Of a stretch of 64,000 nucleotides of DNA, positions 44,701 to 55,979 are shown one piece after another. Positions within the stretch are counted from its first letter, which is position 1; every line of letters begins with the position of its first letter. Under the pieces are notes generated by a model that was not told where the DNA came from, ran no database searches, and saw only the letters and a program-made list of their open reading frames with translations. The stretch covers positions 376,327-440,326 of the forward strand of contig BCKQ01000006.1 of assembly GCA_001600695.1 (NCBI GenBank). Direction: 5' to 3'. The position numbers were made by a program, and so were the translations under genes. The stretch comes from Ascoidea asiatica. Its lineage: Eukaryota > Ascomycota > Saccharomycetes > Ascoideales > Ascoideaceae.

Positions 44701-44886
44701 TAAATCATTTAAAGTTTGTAATAATAAATTTGTTAATTCAATTTTATTTATATTATCATAATTTTTTGTAGATGAATCTGGGGTTATAGTTATTGCACCA
44801 TTTAAAAGTTGAATTGCAGAATTTTTTAAAGATTCATCAGAATTTAAAATTGAACTTAAATCATTATTTCTTTTTAATGGAGTCAT
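41722..44886 (-). CDS. GID7: GID/CTLH ubiquitin ligase subunit Gid7 (WDR26-like)
   Basis: A 1054-residue protein with LisH (about 51-76: LTNLLLQTLNDLGYSESLKK), then a CTLH-like helical stretch (about 104-190, including LHLFIKYLIRKQLFLESL). WD40 repeats cover about 425-870, for example LSGHKMGILYLSWSSNDFKL, then SSNVKIWDLKIGKC and later SASDDRTVRIWGPKD. This order is that of Gid7 (745 residues) and human WDR26, which help the GID E3 ligase assemble and degrade gluconeogenic enzymes. The extra length comes from Ser/Asn repeats near 145-165, an acidic insert between WD repeats near 600-630, and an Asp/Glu/Asn tail after about 960. Key WD dipeptides are retained. Confidence 0.88.
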   Translation of the reverse strand: MTPLKRNNDLSSILNSDESLKNSAIQLLNGAITITPDSSTKNYDNINKIELTNLLLQTLNDLGYSESLKKLKEESNSILKINSNDNSNDKLNDKSIDYSNNTLNFINFLINGDFENAENLISKLNYKSDLSSYSSFIYNNPDSNSNSNSNSNSNSISNSISNDSNLKILHLFIKYLIRKQLFLESLFISNSTNDFTLPTKIFIEKIKSINFNPVNKLFKDFNININSIEDDQNDLLSLILTQNQIFGLNDFDETDDEIFNNNININKNKDINPLIIFLQKNGFFLNIDIDNNEPLNLNLNSKFNMNINKNLNFQLINSRKFLLNNKISLFLNSNYFLPPNRLLTLINQSKLFQESRNLITLGYQKDLNNLNLLNNNYNFKLNSTLYNDFIYPINKFPNKTLQIIKISNDDNNKNFKINSNKLNKLNQSWFLKFSNNGKFLAIGSTNGNIFIYKVTNFNYLENLNKIDIKNINNSNKFKLIQKLSGHKMGILYLSWSSNDFKLLSTDSSNVKIWDLKIGKCDKTININSKLKKNKNKNSNSSLILNKVNETIQNNNNPDSSTNNLNENDIDISTLGSITRIYSQRLSPEPDDSENDNENINEDDDIEDDEERRARECIESGPRIWCCEWLPNSKGFIIGSPDREIIYYNSINYKEIFRTTNHRIFDLCITFDSNYFISIGKSDYIGVWDLKKFKFVKKIPVNRRMTSIIQSKTHPTQVLVNVLPDSVQLWDWSKGILLKKFIGQQQEKFILRSCFAGINESLVISGSEDGRIYIWNKKYSVLILALKGHKNLINCVDCNPKIPWMIASASDDRTVRIWGPKDAEIEMNKLNSIIKNKKSKDKEKKKYQEKGNEKVENDDRIIEDNEKDDQNLKEILTNTNLNSNINPSSSTSTSTNVNLSSTSNSISNIDIKPSFFKNISLNKRTSFKVETPIRWSNVIVDELDRVNEIVDNNEIIGINNTNNEENQEDIDIVENIEDNESESESEIDNEIDNDNSNSKEDDHKYDRINKDNNNEDIEDNDVNETENESGNESGGVQEIIGNDENVDYEGDEIIE

Positions 44887-45767
44887 TTTAATAATTGATT
44901 GATTATTATTTAATTTAAATATAAAGATAATTAATTGTATTGCTCTCTCTCTCTCTATTTGAGCTAGATTTTAAAAAAGATATTGGTAATGGATGATTAT
45001 TATTGGGAAGTGACTATTGAGAATTGAAGTTATTTATTTGTAATAATTGAATGATAATCTTGTATATTTATAATTATTTATCAAAATGTAAAAGAAGTAA
45101 AAGAAGTAAAAGAAGTAAAGGAAGTAAAGGAAATAAAGCAATCTTTATCTATAAGTTCATATACTTATCAAAGATACAAACAATAGTTTTAATACAATAA
45201 ATAGTAATAGAAAGATCGATTATCCTCTTTATCTAATCGAATTTGAAGAGCAGTAGCAACTTTGTTAGTGTCAGCGTTAACAGTGTCAGTGTCAGTGTTA
45301 GTGTTAATGGTAATTTAAACTCCTTTATTGTGATAAGTGTTGATAGTGTGATGTCACGTGGCGTATTTTGGGAGACCAGTAACATGGATCTGTTGAGATT
45401 GGAATAAATTGTTGATGATAAAACGAAGAAAGAGAAGGAGATGCAGAAGAGATTGATAGAAACCCTTCAATATCAGAACTTTGGATGTAACTATATTAAT
45501 TAATATTCCAATTTACAGAAAATAATCATGTGATTGTTGAATAGATCTAATATTTAATTTATTTGTAATTATATATTTTATTGCTTTATATCTTATACTG
45601 CAGAGAAAAGAAAAGAAAGTAAAGTAAAGTAAAGGAGAGTTAACAATGGCCACTAGTTAAAAATATAAAAGAAACGAAAGGAAAGAAGAAAAGAAAAGAA
45701 AGAAATAAAATACAACTAGACTTAATGAAATTTTAAAATACCCAAATATGCAATAGTAATAGTTTGT
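44887..45767. promoter_or_regulatory. GID7 upstream region
   Basis: About 880 bp between GID7 and the GPI-protein gene. CT repeats (45000-proximal, 44943-44956), GAAGTAAAA repeats (45090-45140), GTCAGTGTTA-type repeats (45275-45310) and a CACGTG at 45355-45360 are present. The CACGTG lies about 470 bp upstream of the GID7 ATG. No coding region is seen. Confidence 0.45.
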
Positions 45768-46262
45768 TTATAAAAGAGCTAATAAAGAACCAACAATGGC
45801 AATGGAAATACTACCACCAGTTGCAAATTTATAACCAGCATTTGAAGAAGAAGAATCTGAACTTGAAGTTGAAGTTGTAGTTAAGATTGAATTTGAAATT
45901 GAATTAGCATTAATAGAAGCTTGTGAAGCTTCAGAAGCTTCATTAGATGAAATTGAACTTATTTTACTTGAAATTTTACTTGTTAAAGAAGATTCAATAG
46001 ATTCTGCTTTTGAAGTAGCTTTAGCATAATCAGAAGTTACATCACTTGCAATATCTGTAGCTTTTGAAACAACTTTAGAAGTAACTATAGCATATTCTGA
46101 AGTTACATCACTTGCAAGATTTGTAGCTGCGGATACAACTTTTGATGTAACTACACCAAAATCTGAAGTTATATCACTAATTATATCTTTTTTTTGAAAT
46201 ATTGGAAAAATAAAAGCTGCTTGAGTTGTTGAGATAATTAATAAAAGATTTAAGAATTGCAT
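45768..46262 (-). CDS. Small Ser/Thr-rich GPI-anchored surface protein with internal repeats
   Basis: A 164-residue protein. An N-terminal signal peptide (QFLNLLLIISTTQAAF) precedes three copies of a 22-residue repeat of the form SDVTSxYAxVTSKVVSxATDIA at about 28-95. A Ser/Ala-rich stretch and a Ser cluster (SSSDSSSSN) follow. The C-terminus is a short hydrophobic tail (SISIAIVGSLLALL) after small residues, typical of a GPI-attachment signal. The likely anchor site is Asn or Gly near 141-143. This layout fits a fungal cell-wall or plasma-membrane mannoprotein. No cysteine pairs or enzymatic motifs are visible and I do not recognise the family. Confidence 0.75.
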   Translation of the reverse strand: MQFLNLLLIISTTQAAFIFPIFQKKDIISDITSDFGVVTSKVVSAATNLASDVTSEYAIVTSKVVSKATDIASDVTSDYAKATSKAESIESSLTSKISSKISSISSNEASEASQASINANSISNSILTTTSTSSSDSSSSNAGYKFATGGSISIAIVGSLLALL

Positions 46263-47240
46263 TTTGATAGAAATTTTGAAATTATAATAGTATTTAATAT
46301 TGAGTTATAAAAATATAAGAGTATAAAAATATATTAATTGATTGAATTATTGTATATGATTGTATATGATTGTATAATAATAATAATAATAATAATAAAT
46401 TAGATCAAATATTGAATAATAAATTAAAGAGAAATTAAGTAATATTTATATTAATTTGAAAAAATGTACCAATTTTTTTTTAATAAATTAAAATATTCAA
46501 TTAAACCAATTAAATTAATTTAGACCATAATTTCAATTTTAAAATTCTAAATAAATAAACAAAAACATTTTCTATCTTTGAGGCTATCATTATTAAAAAT
46601 ATGACTTTAAATTGGTAATGATATTTATTTAAATCATTGATGAAATTTTAGAGTAAGTTACTGTAATATTTGAAGTTATTTCATAAATATTTCATATTAT
46701 TTTCATATTATTTTCATAGATTTGCAGAAAAGTAAACAATAAACAGTAACTGTACCGTTAAAAATATCAGAACTGAATGATGGATTCGAATGAGTGAATG
46801 GAGTAATTCGAGTGAATGGAGTCATTAAAGAACAAAAGAGAATAACAGAAATAATAGGAACAAACACCACGTGAGCAGCTCTAAACCAGCCGGGCACTGC
46901 GGCACGAAAGCAGACGGCGTAAACAAACAAACCACCGCGCATAACCAGCGGCTGCTCAGCACCACAGCACTGGGTCTCCTCTCCTTAGTCTCCTCTAGTC
47001 TCCTCTGGGTCTCGTGCGGGCTTAAGAAATGAACAAGGCTTGTTCACTGCTTGTTCACTGCTTGTTTACTGTCAACTTTCTCACTTAAAAGCCTTAATTT
47101 ATTTGTTTATTTATTTGTTTATTTGTTTGTTTGTTTGTTTGTTTGTTTGTTTGTTTATTTAATGGCCTCGCTTTGTTCTTACTTGCTGATTACTTGCTGA
47201 TTACATAACATTTATTTATTACTTATTCACTTATCTACAG
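46263..47240. promoter_or_regulatory. Upstream region of the GPI-protein gene with GC island and GTTT repeats
   Basis: The first half is AT-rich, with TTTTCATATTA repeats near 46690. CACGTG at 46868-46873 starts a GC-rich island to about 47030, containing CCGGGC, GCGGC, CGGCG and CTCCTCT repeats. TGTTCACTGCT repeats lie at 47040-47065 and a (GTTT)n run at 47110-47155. GRH1 ends just to the right. No gene is supported. Confidence 0.5.
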
Positions 47241-47615
47241 TTACTTCTTTATTGTTTTAGGAGGTGGTGGTAATTCAATCTTTTTATCATTACTATCATC
47301 AATCTCTTTATTTATATTATCATTACTTATATCATTACTTATATCATTATGAGGTTTAAATTCTTTTGATTTTGGTGGAGGTGGTAAATTTTTTGAATTA
47401 TGTTTTATATCACCATCTAATTCTTTACTTTTTAAAATTTGTTCATTAAAATATGAATTTAAATCTAAATTATTATCTAAATTTTTGGAATTTGATAAAG
47501 ATTGTCTTCTATTATGTTTTTTCTTTCTTTGAATTGGATTAATATTATTATTATTAATAACTGGATTAATAATTGGATTATTAATAATTGGATTAGATAT
47601 AATTTGGGCGCTTAA

Positions 47616-47663
<48 letters not shown>

Positions 47664-48695
47664 TATTGAATCATTAGAAATATCAAATATTATATCATTA
47701 TGATTATGATTATGAGTATCAATATTATTATTATCAATAATTTCATTATTATTATCTTTAGTTGAAATTAATTTTGAAATGGGTGGTAATCTATGTAAAT
47801 AACCATATGCAACTGAACATCCAATAATTCCATTTCCACCCCAATTACTATCTGGTTTAATTTTTACAGGTCTAATTAAATTATAATCATGATTATAAAC
47901 ATAAAATATAATTTCTTTATTTTTTTCTTTTTCTTTATCTTTATTTTTAAAATAAATTGAATTTATAACTTTACCAAATAATTCTTCACCACCTGTTGAT
48001 AATAATCCATTATTTATATTAATTATATAATCTGAATTTGATAATAATTTAGCTTTATAAGCTGGTGAATTTTTTTCAATATTTATAATATGATAAACAT
48101 ATGTTGAAGAGATTAAATTTTTTAATTGTAAATAAATTCCAAATTTTTTAAATTTTTTAAATCTATTATCTTCTTTATTACTAATGTTATCATTATTTTG
48201 AAAATTTATTTCATCTAATTTTTCATTATCATCTGTAAAATTTTCTTCAATATTTAAATATACTGATCTAGTTACACCACCTTTTGAATTCCAAATATTT
48301 AAAACAATATTTGAATTTATTGAATTTTCAATTTCTTCTAAAAATAATTTATAATCAGGTATTAAATCATCAAATGAATTTATATTATTATTATTATTAT
48401 TTAAATTATTAATTTCTAAATTATGATTATTTATACCAATAATATAATCAAAATATGGTTCAAATTTAAAATTTTTTAAATTTAAATAATTTTTAATAAA
48501 TAATATTTGAAAACCATAATTTGAAATTTTTTTAAAATTTAAATTTGAATCATTTGTAAAATTTAAATTTTTAAAATATAAATCATTTAAATATAATGAA
48601 TTTGAATTTAAATTAGAATTTGTAATATTTGTTTGTAATGTTTCTGCAGTTTGTTCAATAGTTTTAACAAATTTACTTGCAAATGATGAAAACAT
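47241..48695 (-). CDS. GRH1: GRASP family Golgi protein
   Basis: A 484-residue protein (Grh1 is 372). The start MFSSFASKFVKTIEQ is an amphipathic helix as in Grh1, which is N-acetylated instead of myristoylated. Two GRASP PDZ-like domains follow at about 40-160 (FDYIIGINNHN, VVLNIWNSKGG-type blocks) and about 185-300 (YHIINIEKNSPAYKAKLL, then LLSTGGEELFG and NWGGNGIIGCSVAYGYLHRL). The last block is diagnostic of the family. The C-terminal third is disordered, with an Asn run of about 19 near 345-365 and Pro/Lys-rich ends (PPPPK). In yeast, Grh1 with Bug1 acts at early Golgi/ER exit sites and in unconventional secretion. Confidence 0.88.
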
Positions 48696-49655
48696 TTTAA
48701 TTCCTATATTACTTGAACTTATATACTATTTTATACTATTTTATACTATTTTATATTATATTATATTATATTATATTATATTGTTGTATTATCTTGTTAT
48801 CAATTGATCTTTTTGTGTTTAATTGTTTTATATTGAATTGAATTTACTTATTATTGATAAGAAACTTATAAATTTATACAATCAATACAATTATTTGTAG
48901 TAGTATTAAAGGTAAACGTCGCAATAAATAAATAAATAAATTATTCTTATCCTTGTATCCGTGCAAATGAGTACCAAATCCGTAAAACAACACGGATACC
49001 AGCCACGTCCCTTACTGGCCACTAATTCCATCAATCACCATCCACAACTACTTTGCCACAAAACACCTGCCTCGTTTCTCACTTGCCTCGTCCCAATTAG
49101 GTCTGTGTTCAGTGTTTACATTTTTATCCATTGATTTGTTTACATTTCACACCACCAACAATAACAATCAATAACAGTTAATATATTATTTTATTTTTGA
49201 CTTCAATCACTAAAAAGAACCTTTATCCACATCTTTATTCTTCGTTCATTTTAACTTCATTCAATTCAACAATATCCACTTAACTACTTACTTACCTACT
49301 TCAATCAATTAATAAACAATTCTAGTCTATTCTAATTGATCTCATTTTATTCATTTATATTCAATTGTAATTCAATACGGTCAATTACAATTACAATTAC
49401 AATTACAATCAAATACATTCTTATAATTATAAATCTATATTCATCTCCTATTATATAATAAATCATTAATCTTATCCAATTCAATTCAACTCAATTCATT
49501 CAATTCATTCAATCCATTCAATCAATTAGTTAACAATTAATGGTTTTCATATATTTAAATTAATTAGAATATATCATTAATTCTTCCCCTTTTTTTTTTT
49601 TTTTTTTTTNTCTCTCTCTCTCACTTAAATACCATATTTTCCATACTTATTTAAA
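48696..49655. promoter_or_regulatory. Divergent GRH1/STU1 promoter region
   Basis: TACTATTTTA and ATTAT repeats lie at 48725-48782. A GC-richer block occupies 48950-49110 (CACGGATACC, CCACGTCCC). Repeated CAATTA and TTCAATTCA units lie at 49380-49520, and a poly-T ends in N and (TC)n at 49590-49622, just before STU1. Nothing coding is seen. The N at 49610 marks unresolved assembly. Confidence 0.5.
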
Positions 49656-51886
49656 ATGTCAGATACTGAAGAAGATGCTTTACAATTTTATGAATTCATA
49701 ACTGGTGATTATCCAATATCTTTAAAAGAAAATCAATTAAATAATTTCAAATTAAAAGTTAAAAAAGAATTAATAAATTTAAATAATGTTCCTCTTTATT
49801 TTAAAACTTTAGTTTATGCCTTTAATACTTATAATAACAATAATAATAACAATAATAACTCAATTTCAAATATCTCTTTAACAACAATTGGTCATTTAAT
49901 TAAAAGAGTCTCAATGCAAGATAATTCAAAAAATTTTCAATCTTTAAAATTATCAATATCTGAATCAAATATTTTACAATTATTAATTAATAATTTAAAT
50001 AATTTTAAAAAATCTTATCAAACTTTATGTAAAAAATGTTTATTTAATTTTTTCTTAGTTTGTCAAAATGATTTAAAAATTTTTTTAAAAAATTATTTAT
50101 TAATCAATTCAAATAATTATAAAACTTTTTTTGATTCAAATAATTTAAAAATTTTAATAGAAATTTTAAATTTAATTTTAGAAATTTTTAATAATTTAAA
50201 TAAAAATTTAAATTTAGAAATTTTTTTAATTCCAATTCTTAAAATTTATCAAAATATCTCAATTTTTTTATATAATAATCAATTAAATAATAATGATAAT
50301 AATAATTTAAATAATGATATTGATATGAATTTAATTAATGATTTAATAAAAAATTGTAATTTAATTGTAAAATCTTATATAAATAATGATTCAAAAAATT
50401 TAAATCATTTTAAAAAAATTTCTTCAGATTTAAAAGTTCCAAATAAAATCATAAATGAATTAACAAATGATATCATTATCAATAATAATACTATCAATAA
50501 TAATACTATCAATAATAATAATTATAATAATATAATCAATAATAATATACTTAATGAAAATAATACAGGTGAAATAATAACCGCTGATAATTCAAATAAA
50601 ATTTATATCTCAAATATTAATACCAATACCAATGTTAATACCAATGTCAATTCTCATTCCAATAGTAACAGTTCTAATAGTAATGAAAATAAAAGAATTA
50701 GACCAATGTCAACTTTAAGTTCAAGAACTATTTCAAGACCAAATATTAAACAACCTTTATCAAGACCAAATTCAAGAACAAATTCAAGATCAAATTCTCG
50801 ATTAAATTCAAGAAGAAATTCTTCTCCATTAACTCCAAATAAAAATAATAATTATAACTTTCAAAAAACTTTAAATTCTTCTCAATTATCTTCTCCAATT
50901 TCAAATAACTCAAATTTAAATTCAAATTCAAATTCAAATATCACAAATTTAAATATCGATAATAATTTAAATGATATTCAATTAACTCCAGCAAAACCAT
51001 ATAATATTATAAAAGATAAAAATTCAAAAACAAAATTAGATTTATTTTTAGATAATTTACCTAATTATAAAATTGATAATAATATTAATCCAATCGATAT
51101 TTATGATTCAATAAATTTTAATAATATTTTAATAAAAATGTTACCTGATTTTAAAGGTAAAGAAACTGAATTTAATTGGTCAAAAAGAGAAAAAAATATA
51201 ATTAAATTAAGATCAATTATTAGAGGTAATATCTTAAATGATCATAATTTATTAAAAGTTTTTTTATTTAATTTAAAAAATAGTTTATTAGATGGTATTT
51301 CAAAATCTTCTTCATCTTTAAGAACAACTTTATCAATTAATGGTTGTAAATTAATTAAAGAAATTTTTATAATTTTAAATCAATCAATTGAATTATCAAT
51401 TATTGAATATTTTTTTAATATTTTAATCAAATTAACAATTTCAACAAAAAAATTAATTTCAAATACTGCAATGTTATCAATATCTGCTTTATTAGTTAAT
51501 TTAATTCCAAATCAAAGAATTTTAAATACTTTATATGCTTATTCAAAAGATAAAAATTTATCTCCAAGATTATATTCAGCAACTTGGATTAAAATTCTTT
51601 TATTAAATGATTCACTTATAAGTTTAGATCAATTTAATATTGATCATATTTATAAAATTATTCAATCAAATTTAGCAGATTCAAATCCAAGTGTAAGAGA
51701 AAATTATAGAGATGTATTTTGGTTATTTTATGAAAAAGATCCTCAAAAATCTGTAAATTTATTTTCAACTTTAACTAATCCAATTAAAAAAACTTTAGAA
51801 AGATCAAAACCTGCAAATGTTAACTGGTCTTCACTAATGTCTTCGGATACAGTTAGTTTAAATCAAATAAATAACAACAATAACAC

Positions 51887-51920
<34 letters not shown>

Positions 51921-54900
51921 GGTCATCCTATGAACGATTCAAATAGTTCAGGAATGAGTATTAGAAATTCAAGATCTAGTGCTGGAAGTAGAGCTGGAAC
52001 TTTTAGAGATTTTATAAAAGCAAATAGAGAAAAATTACAAGAACAACAAAAAGATCAAAAACATATTGAGCTTAAGCATCAACGTAATATATCAAGAAAT
52101 TCAAAAGGTTCCGATACCGATTTTAATTCACTTGAAAGACCAAGATATGATCGTTCAGTTTCATCTTTAAGTCATTTTAATAGAAATGCTCCTTCATTGG
52201 GTCAACCGATTAGAGTTTCTCATAATAGATTAAACTCTTCTTTATCAACTAGATCTGCTGTTACAACAAGCCCGACAACTTTAAATAGTCATCCAAAAAC
52301 TAATTTTAGATCTCAATCTTCTGTTGGATCAAGAAGATATATGAATTATACTGAAAGTTCTCTTAATAATATTGTACCTCAAAAAAAAATCATTCCTTCG
52401 CAATCACATAATTCACTATCGGGAAATCCTAAAAGCATAAGAAGAAGTTTGGAAAGAGATTTAAGTTCAGGATCAATCAATAGTAATATTAGTAATAGTA
52501 ATAATAACAATGCAACTAATAATCATTTAAATAATAAACCTGCATTTAAATTTAGCTCTAATTCTTTTGCTAGTTTAAGATCCAAATTTGAAAACAATGA
52601 AAAAGACAATTTAACATCAAATTTTCCACGATCAAGTTCAATGACTTTCAAATCCAATAATAATAATATGAATAGATTAAAAACTCAACGAAGTACACCA
52701 TCTTTAAGATTGTCGGATGATTTATTTTCAAATTCTGATAATAAAATTGAAGAAAAAAAAAATATTGACATGCTTCAATCTGAACCTATAAAACAAAATG
52801 ATGTTAATATGCAGCATAATCAAGATTTATTACTGAATTTGAAAGATGAAAATCTGATTTATAATCATAAAAATCCATCTAAGATCAATGAAGGGGTAGA
52901 AAGCTCTGATGATGAAGAAAAAGTAGAACCTAAAGTTACTCTACTAGAGGATAATGATGTACAAATGAAAGAAGTTATTGGAAAACCCAGTTTCAGGCTT
53001 CCAGTCAGTAAATTTTCACCAATAAGGAAAGTATCAATTATGAAATCACCTTTTATTTCACCAAAAGGAACTCCTCTGAAAGCCATATCTAAAGTTACGG
53101 TATCCTCTCCAAAATCATCATATTCCTCACCTAAATCTCCATTAATGCCAATAGGCCATAAAATAATCCAAAAGTTATCAGTAGGATCAGAAGAATTTAC
53201 AATGGAAGGGTTAAGATTATTTTCCAATGCTCTAAAAGATAAAGAGAGCTTTACTTTCAATGAACACCAAAAATTAAAGCGTCTCTTAAACAATCTTGCA
53301 ATTAACTCTCCAACTCTTCTTTCTATTTTAATTGAAGATGATATCACTTTTCAATCAATTAATGGCTTTTTTAACTCCGATATTTTTCTTGAAATTGTTT
53401 CAATTAATTATAAAGGTGGATTTGAGTCTTCCAAATTTAATTCTTTGGCCCTAGTTTTACTCAATATACTCGGATATGAGAATTTAATGAAAGAAACACT
53501 TTCTTTATTTGCTGCTTTAAATTCTGGTCTAAGTACAATGAACTTCATCAAGAAAAATACAGATATATTTGCAATAAAAAGGTTTTTGAAATTCAAAGAG
53601 TGTAATTTTAGGTTTCTGGTTCATTTATTGAGCTACTTATTAAAACAAAATGAAAGTTCTTTATTTGTAGAAAAAAATATGCAAAAAAGTATCAATGCAA
53701 TTGTGCCTCCACTCAAATATTTATATTCTATAAATGAATCAATTGTTGCAAATGAAGTTATGACACTGTTGTTCAATATAAATAAGGACGACTTTAAAGC
53801 CAAGCTTTTGAGTTACCTTGAAGCAGTTGATAATGAATCAAATTCTCTGCTGTTTAAAAATGAAGAGGAAGCAAAACTAAAAGTTTGCAGTGCTGATGTT
53901 CTTGGCGTTGTTGATCCAGACTTTAAAGTCGATCTTGCTGATAACTCAAATGATCAAAATAACATAAATACCGATATTTCATCCGATCATGATATAGAAA
54001 TGGAAGAAGATGATGCATTACTAAAATCCCAAGAACATTTAAGCCCAGTAAAGGCTAGTGAGGTCAAAACTGGAGGTAATAGCAGGGAGACTAACAGCTT
54101 CAACCCTCAACCTAATACTGGTTCAAATTTCAGTCCATTTAAGATACAAAACTTAGAAGGTGAAAATATGATTTTCAACAAAGAGCAAGAGAAACAATTA
54201 CTGGAGCTAACTATTATAAATCCATCAAAGGATATTAAACAACTTTTAAAAGATAATACTAACTTGATGAAACCCCCACCCAAAGTTAATATGATTGCAA
54301 AAGAGGAAGCATCGCTTTCTTCTACAACACAAAAATCAAGCTTAACTTCAAGTAAACCAACAAGTATTGATGAAGAGATGCCATTTGATGATGCTGTAAT
54401 AATTGACAATATATTCACTAAATCTATTCTTGAAGAAACAGTAGATGCTCATAATTCACTCAAACTGGAAACTACTAATGAAGCAATTAAAGAAAATTTA
54501 CCTACAAAGGCTGCCCAGCAAAAAAACAGCTTTGAATCCAATGCCTATAATAAAAATGGATTAATTGAACAAAATGATCAATACTCAAAAGATAATTATA
54601 TTATAAATTCTGCTGAAAGCAAACATAATTTGGAAAAAATGATTAAGGATACAGATCCAATTCTCTCTAAAATAACTCAACCATTTATTATTTATCAAGA
54701 TGTCCGTAAATCAAAAGCTTCAAACATTAATATGTCATCAGATGTTTGTTCGACAACTTTTTTATTTGAAAAGCATCTTATGAAGTATGAGCTTTCGTAC
54801 CAAAAAATAAACTCACAGTTGAATAGTAATGATGCTGAATTTACTAGAAGAAAACTTAGAAATCGATCATTAATAAGGGTAAAATTTACAATTGATGAGC

Positions 54901-55769
54901 TTGAAAAAAAAATTTCAAATATACCAACAACAAATTGCTCTGAGTCAGATATGGTGGTAATCATTTTTATAATTAAAAATCTTGTTAAGAGCTATAACGA
55001 ATCCGACTTTAAAAAGAATGGTCTTTATCAGCCTTTGCAGGAATGGTATACTACTAAAGGATTTGAAATGCTACTAAAAAATACAGTTATATTTTTTGAA
55101 AGTTATAGATCCGGAAATATTTTTGGTAATGAGTTACCTGCAATGCTGCTAACTTTGTTGAATTTATTAATCTATAAGTCCAAAATAATAACTGAAAATG
55201 GGACAGAAACTCTTCTTTTGAAAAAGGGAGATAGAATAGATTCAATTTTTAACTGTTTATTGGATTCTGTTAAATCTACGCGTGAAATTAATGATCGTCT
55301 TTTTATTCTCAGTGAAGAAGTTGTAAATGGATTATTCTCCTTAAATGATCGCAGTATAATGAAACAATTAGTGGATCTTGGCTATGTGTCATTGATTTCT
55401 ACTAATCCAGAAAGAAATTCTTTACTACTGTTTTCATTAAGTTCAATAACCAAAGTGTTAAGTATTTTTATTTTGGAATATGATTTTATTAATACTAAAG
55501 AAATTGAATATCTTAATCAAGTTATTCTTAGAATGAATGAAAAAGTTAGACCATTCTTATATGATAAAAATGTGGAATTAAGAAGGCTTGCAGTAATAAT
55601 GTTTGCATTATTCAAATTATATCAAGGTAAGTTGAGAGCGAATAATGATGAAGCCAATAGTTCAGTCATTGATATTGCATTTTCTGATTTAAATCCATCT
55701 CGTAAAAGATTAATTGATTTTTATAGTCAAAAAGATATTAATTCATGTATTATTAATCGATTAGCATGA
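49656..55769 (+). CDS. STU1: CLASP microtubule-associated protein Stu1
   Basis: A 2037-residue protein; S. cerevisiae Stu1 has 1513. CLASPs bind tubulin and plus ends and promote rescue; Stu1 is needed at kinetochores and for spindle stability. A helical repeat region occupies about 10-240. The conserved CLASP TOG domain lies at about 460-715, with FNWSKREKNIIKLRSIIRGN near 507 and an arginine-containing ATWIKILLL segment near 646. A long Ser/Arg-rich microtubule-binding linker spans about 760-1130 (SRPNSRTNSRSNSR-type stretches occur earlier, near 370-390). Helical C-terminal repeats extend from about 1170 to 1320 and 1700 to 2037. Asn runs explain part of the extra length. Codon use shifts to more varied synonyms from about 51.9 kb onward, within the gene. 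The frame is open throughout. Confidence 0.85.
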
Positions 55770-55979
55770 ACGACAGTTGAATTATGCCTAATCAACAAAC
55801 TTTTAGCTAATTAATTTTTTTTAAATTTTTTTTTTTTTTTTAAAAAACTTTTTCATTTCTTTTGTTTGTTAATTTTATTCTTGATACCTAATGTATAATT
55901 TAATAAATTGCTTTTATTTTTTCAATTCATAGAAACTAAAATAAGAAAATTGAAATATAATATATAATTAAACAATGGT
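55770..55979. other. Short convergent STU1/QRI1 intergenic region
   Basis: About 210 bp, AT-rich with a T-run near 55828-55840, shared by two facing 3' ends. Nothing else is seen. Confidence 0.6.

Noticed and set aside
46703-46942. A 79-codon frame in the GC island upstream of the GPI-protein gene
   Set aside because: It has no domain, lies within promoter-like sequence with CACGTG, and reflects the lack of stops in GC-rich DNA.
52865-53347. A 160-codon minus-strand frame inside STU1
   Set aside because: It lies wholly within the STU1 frame and has no domain or upstream elements. It is a compositional shadow of the richer codon segment.
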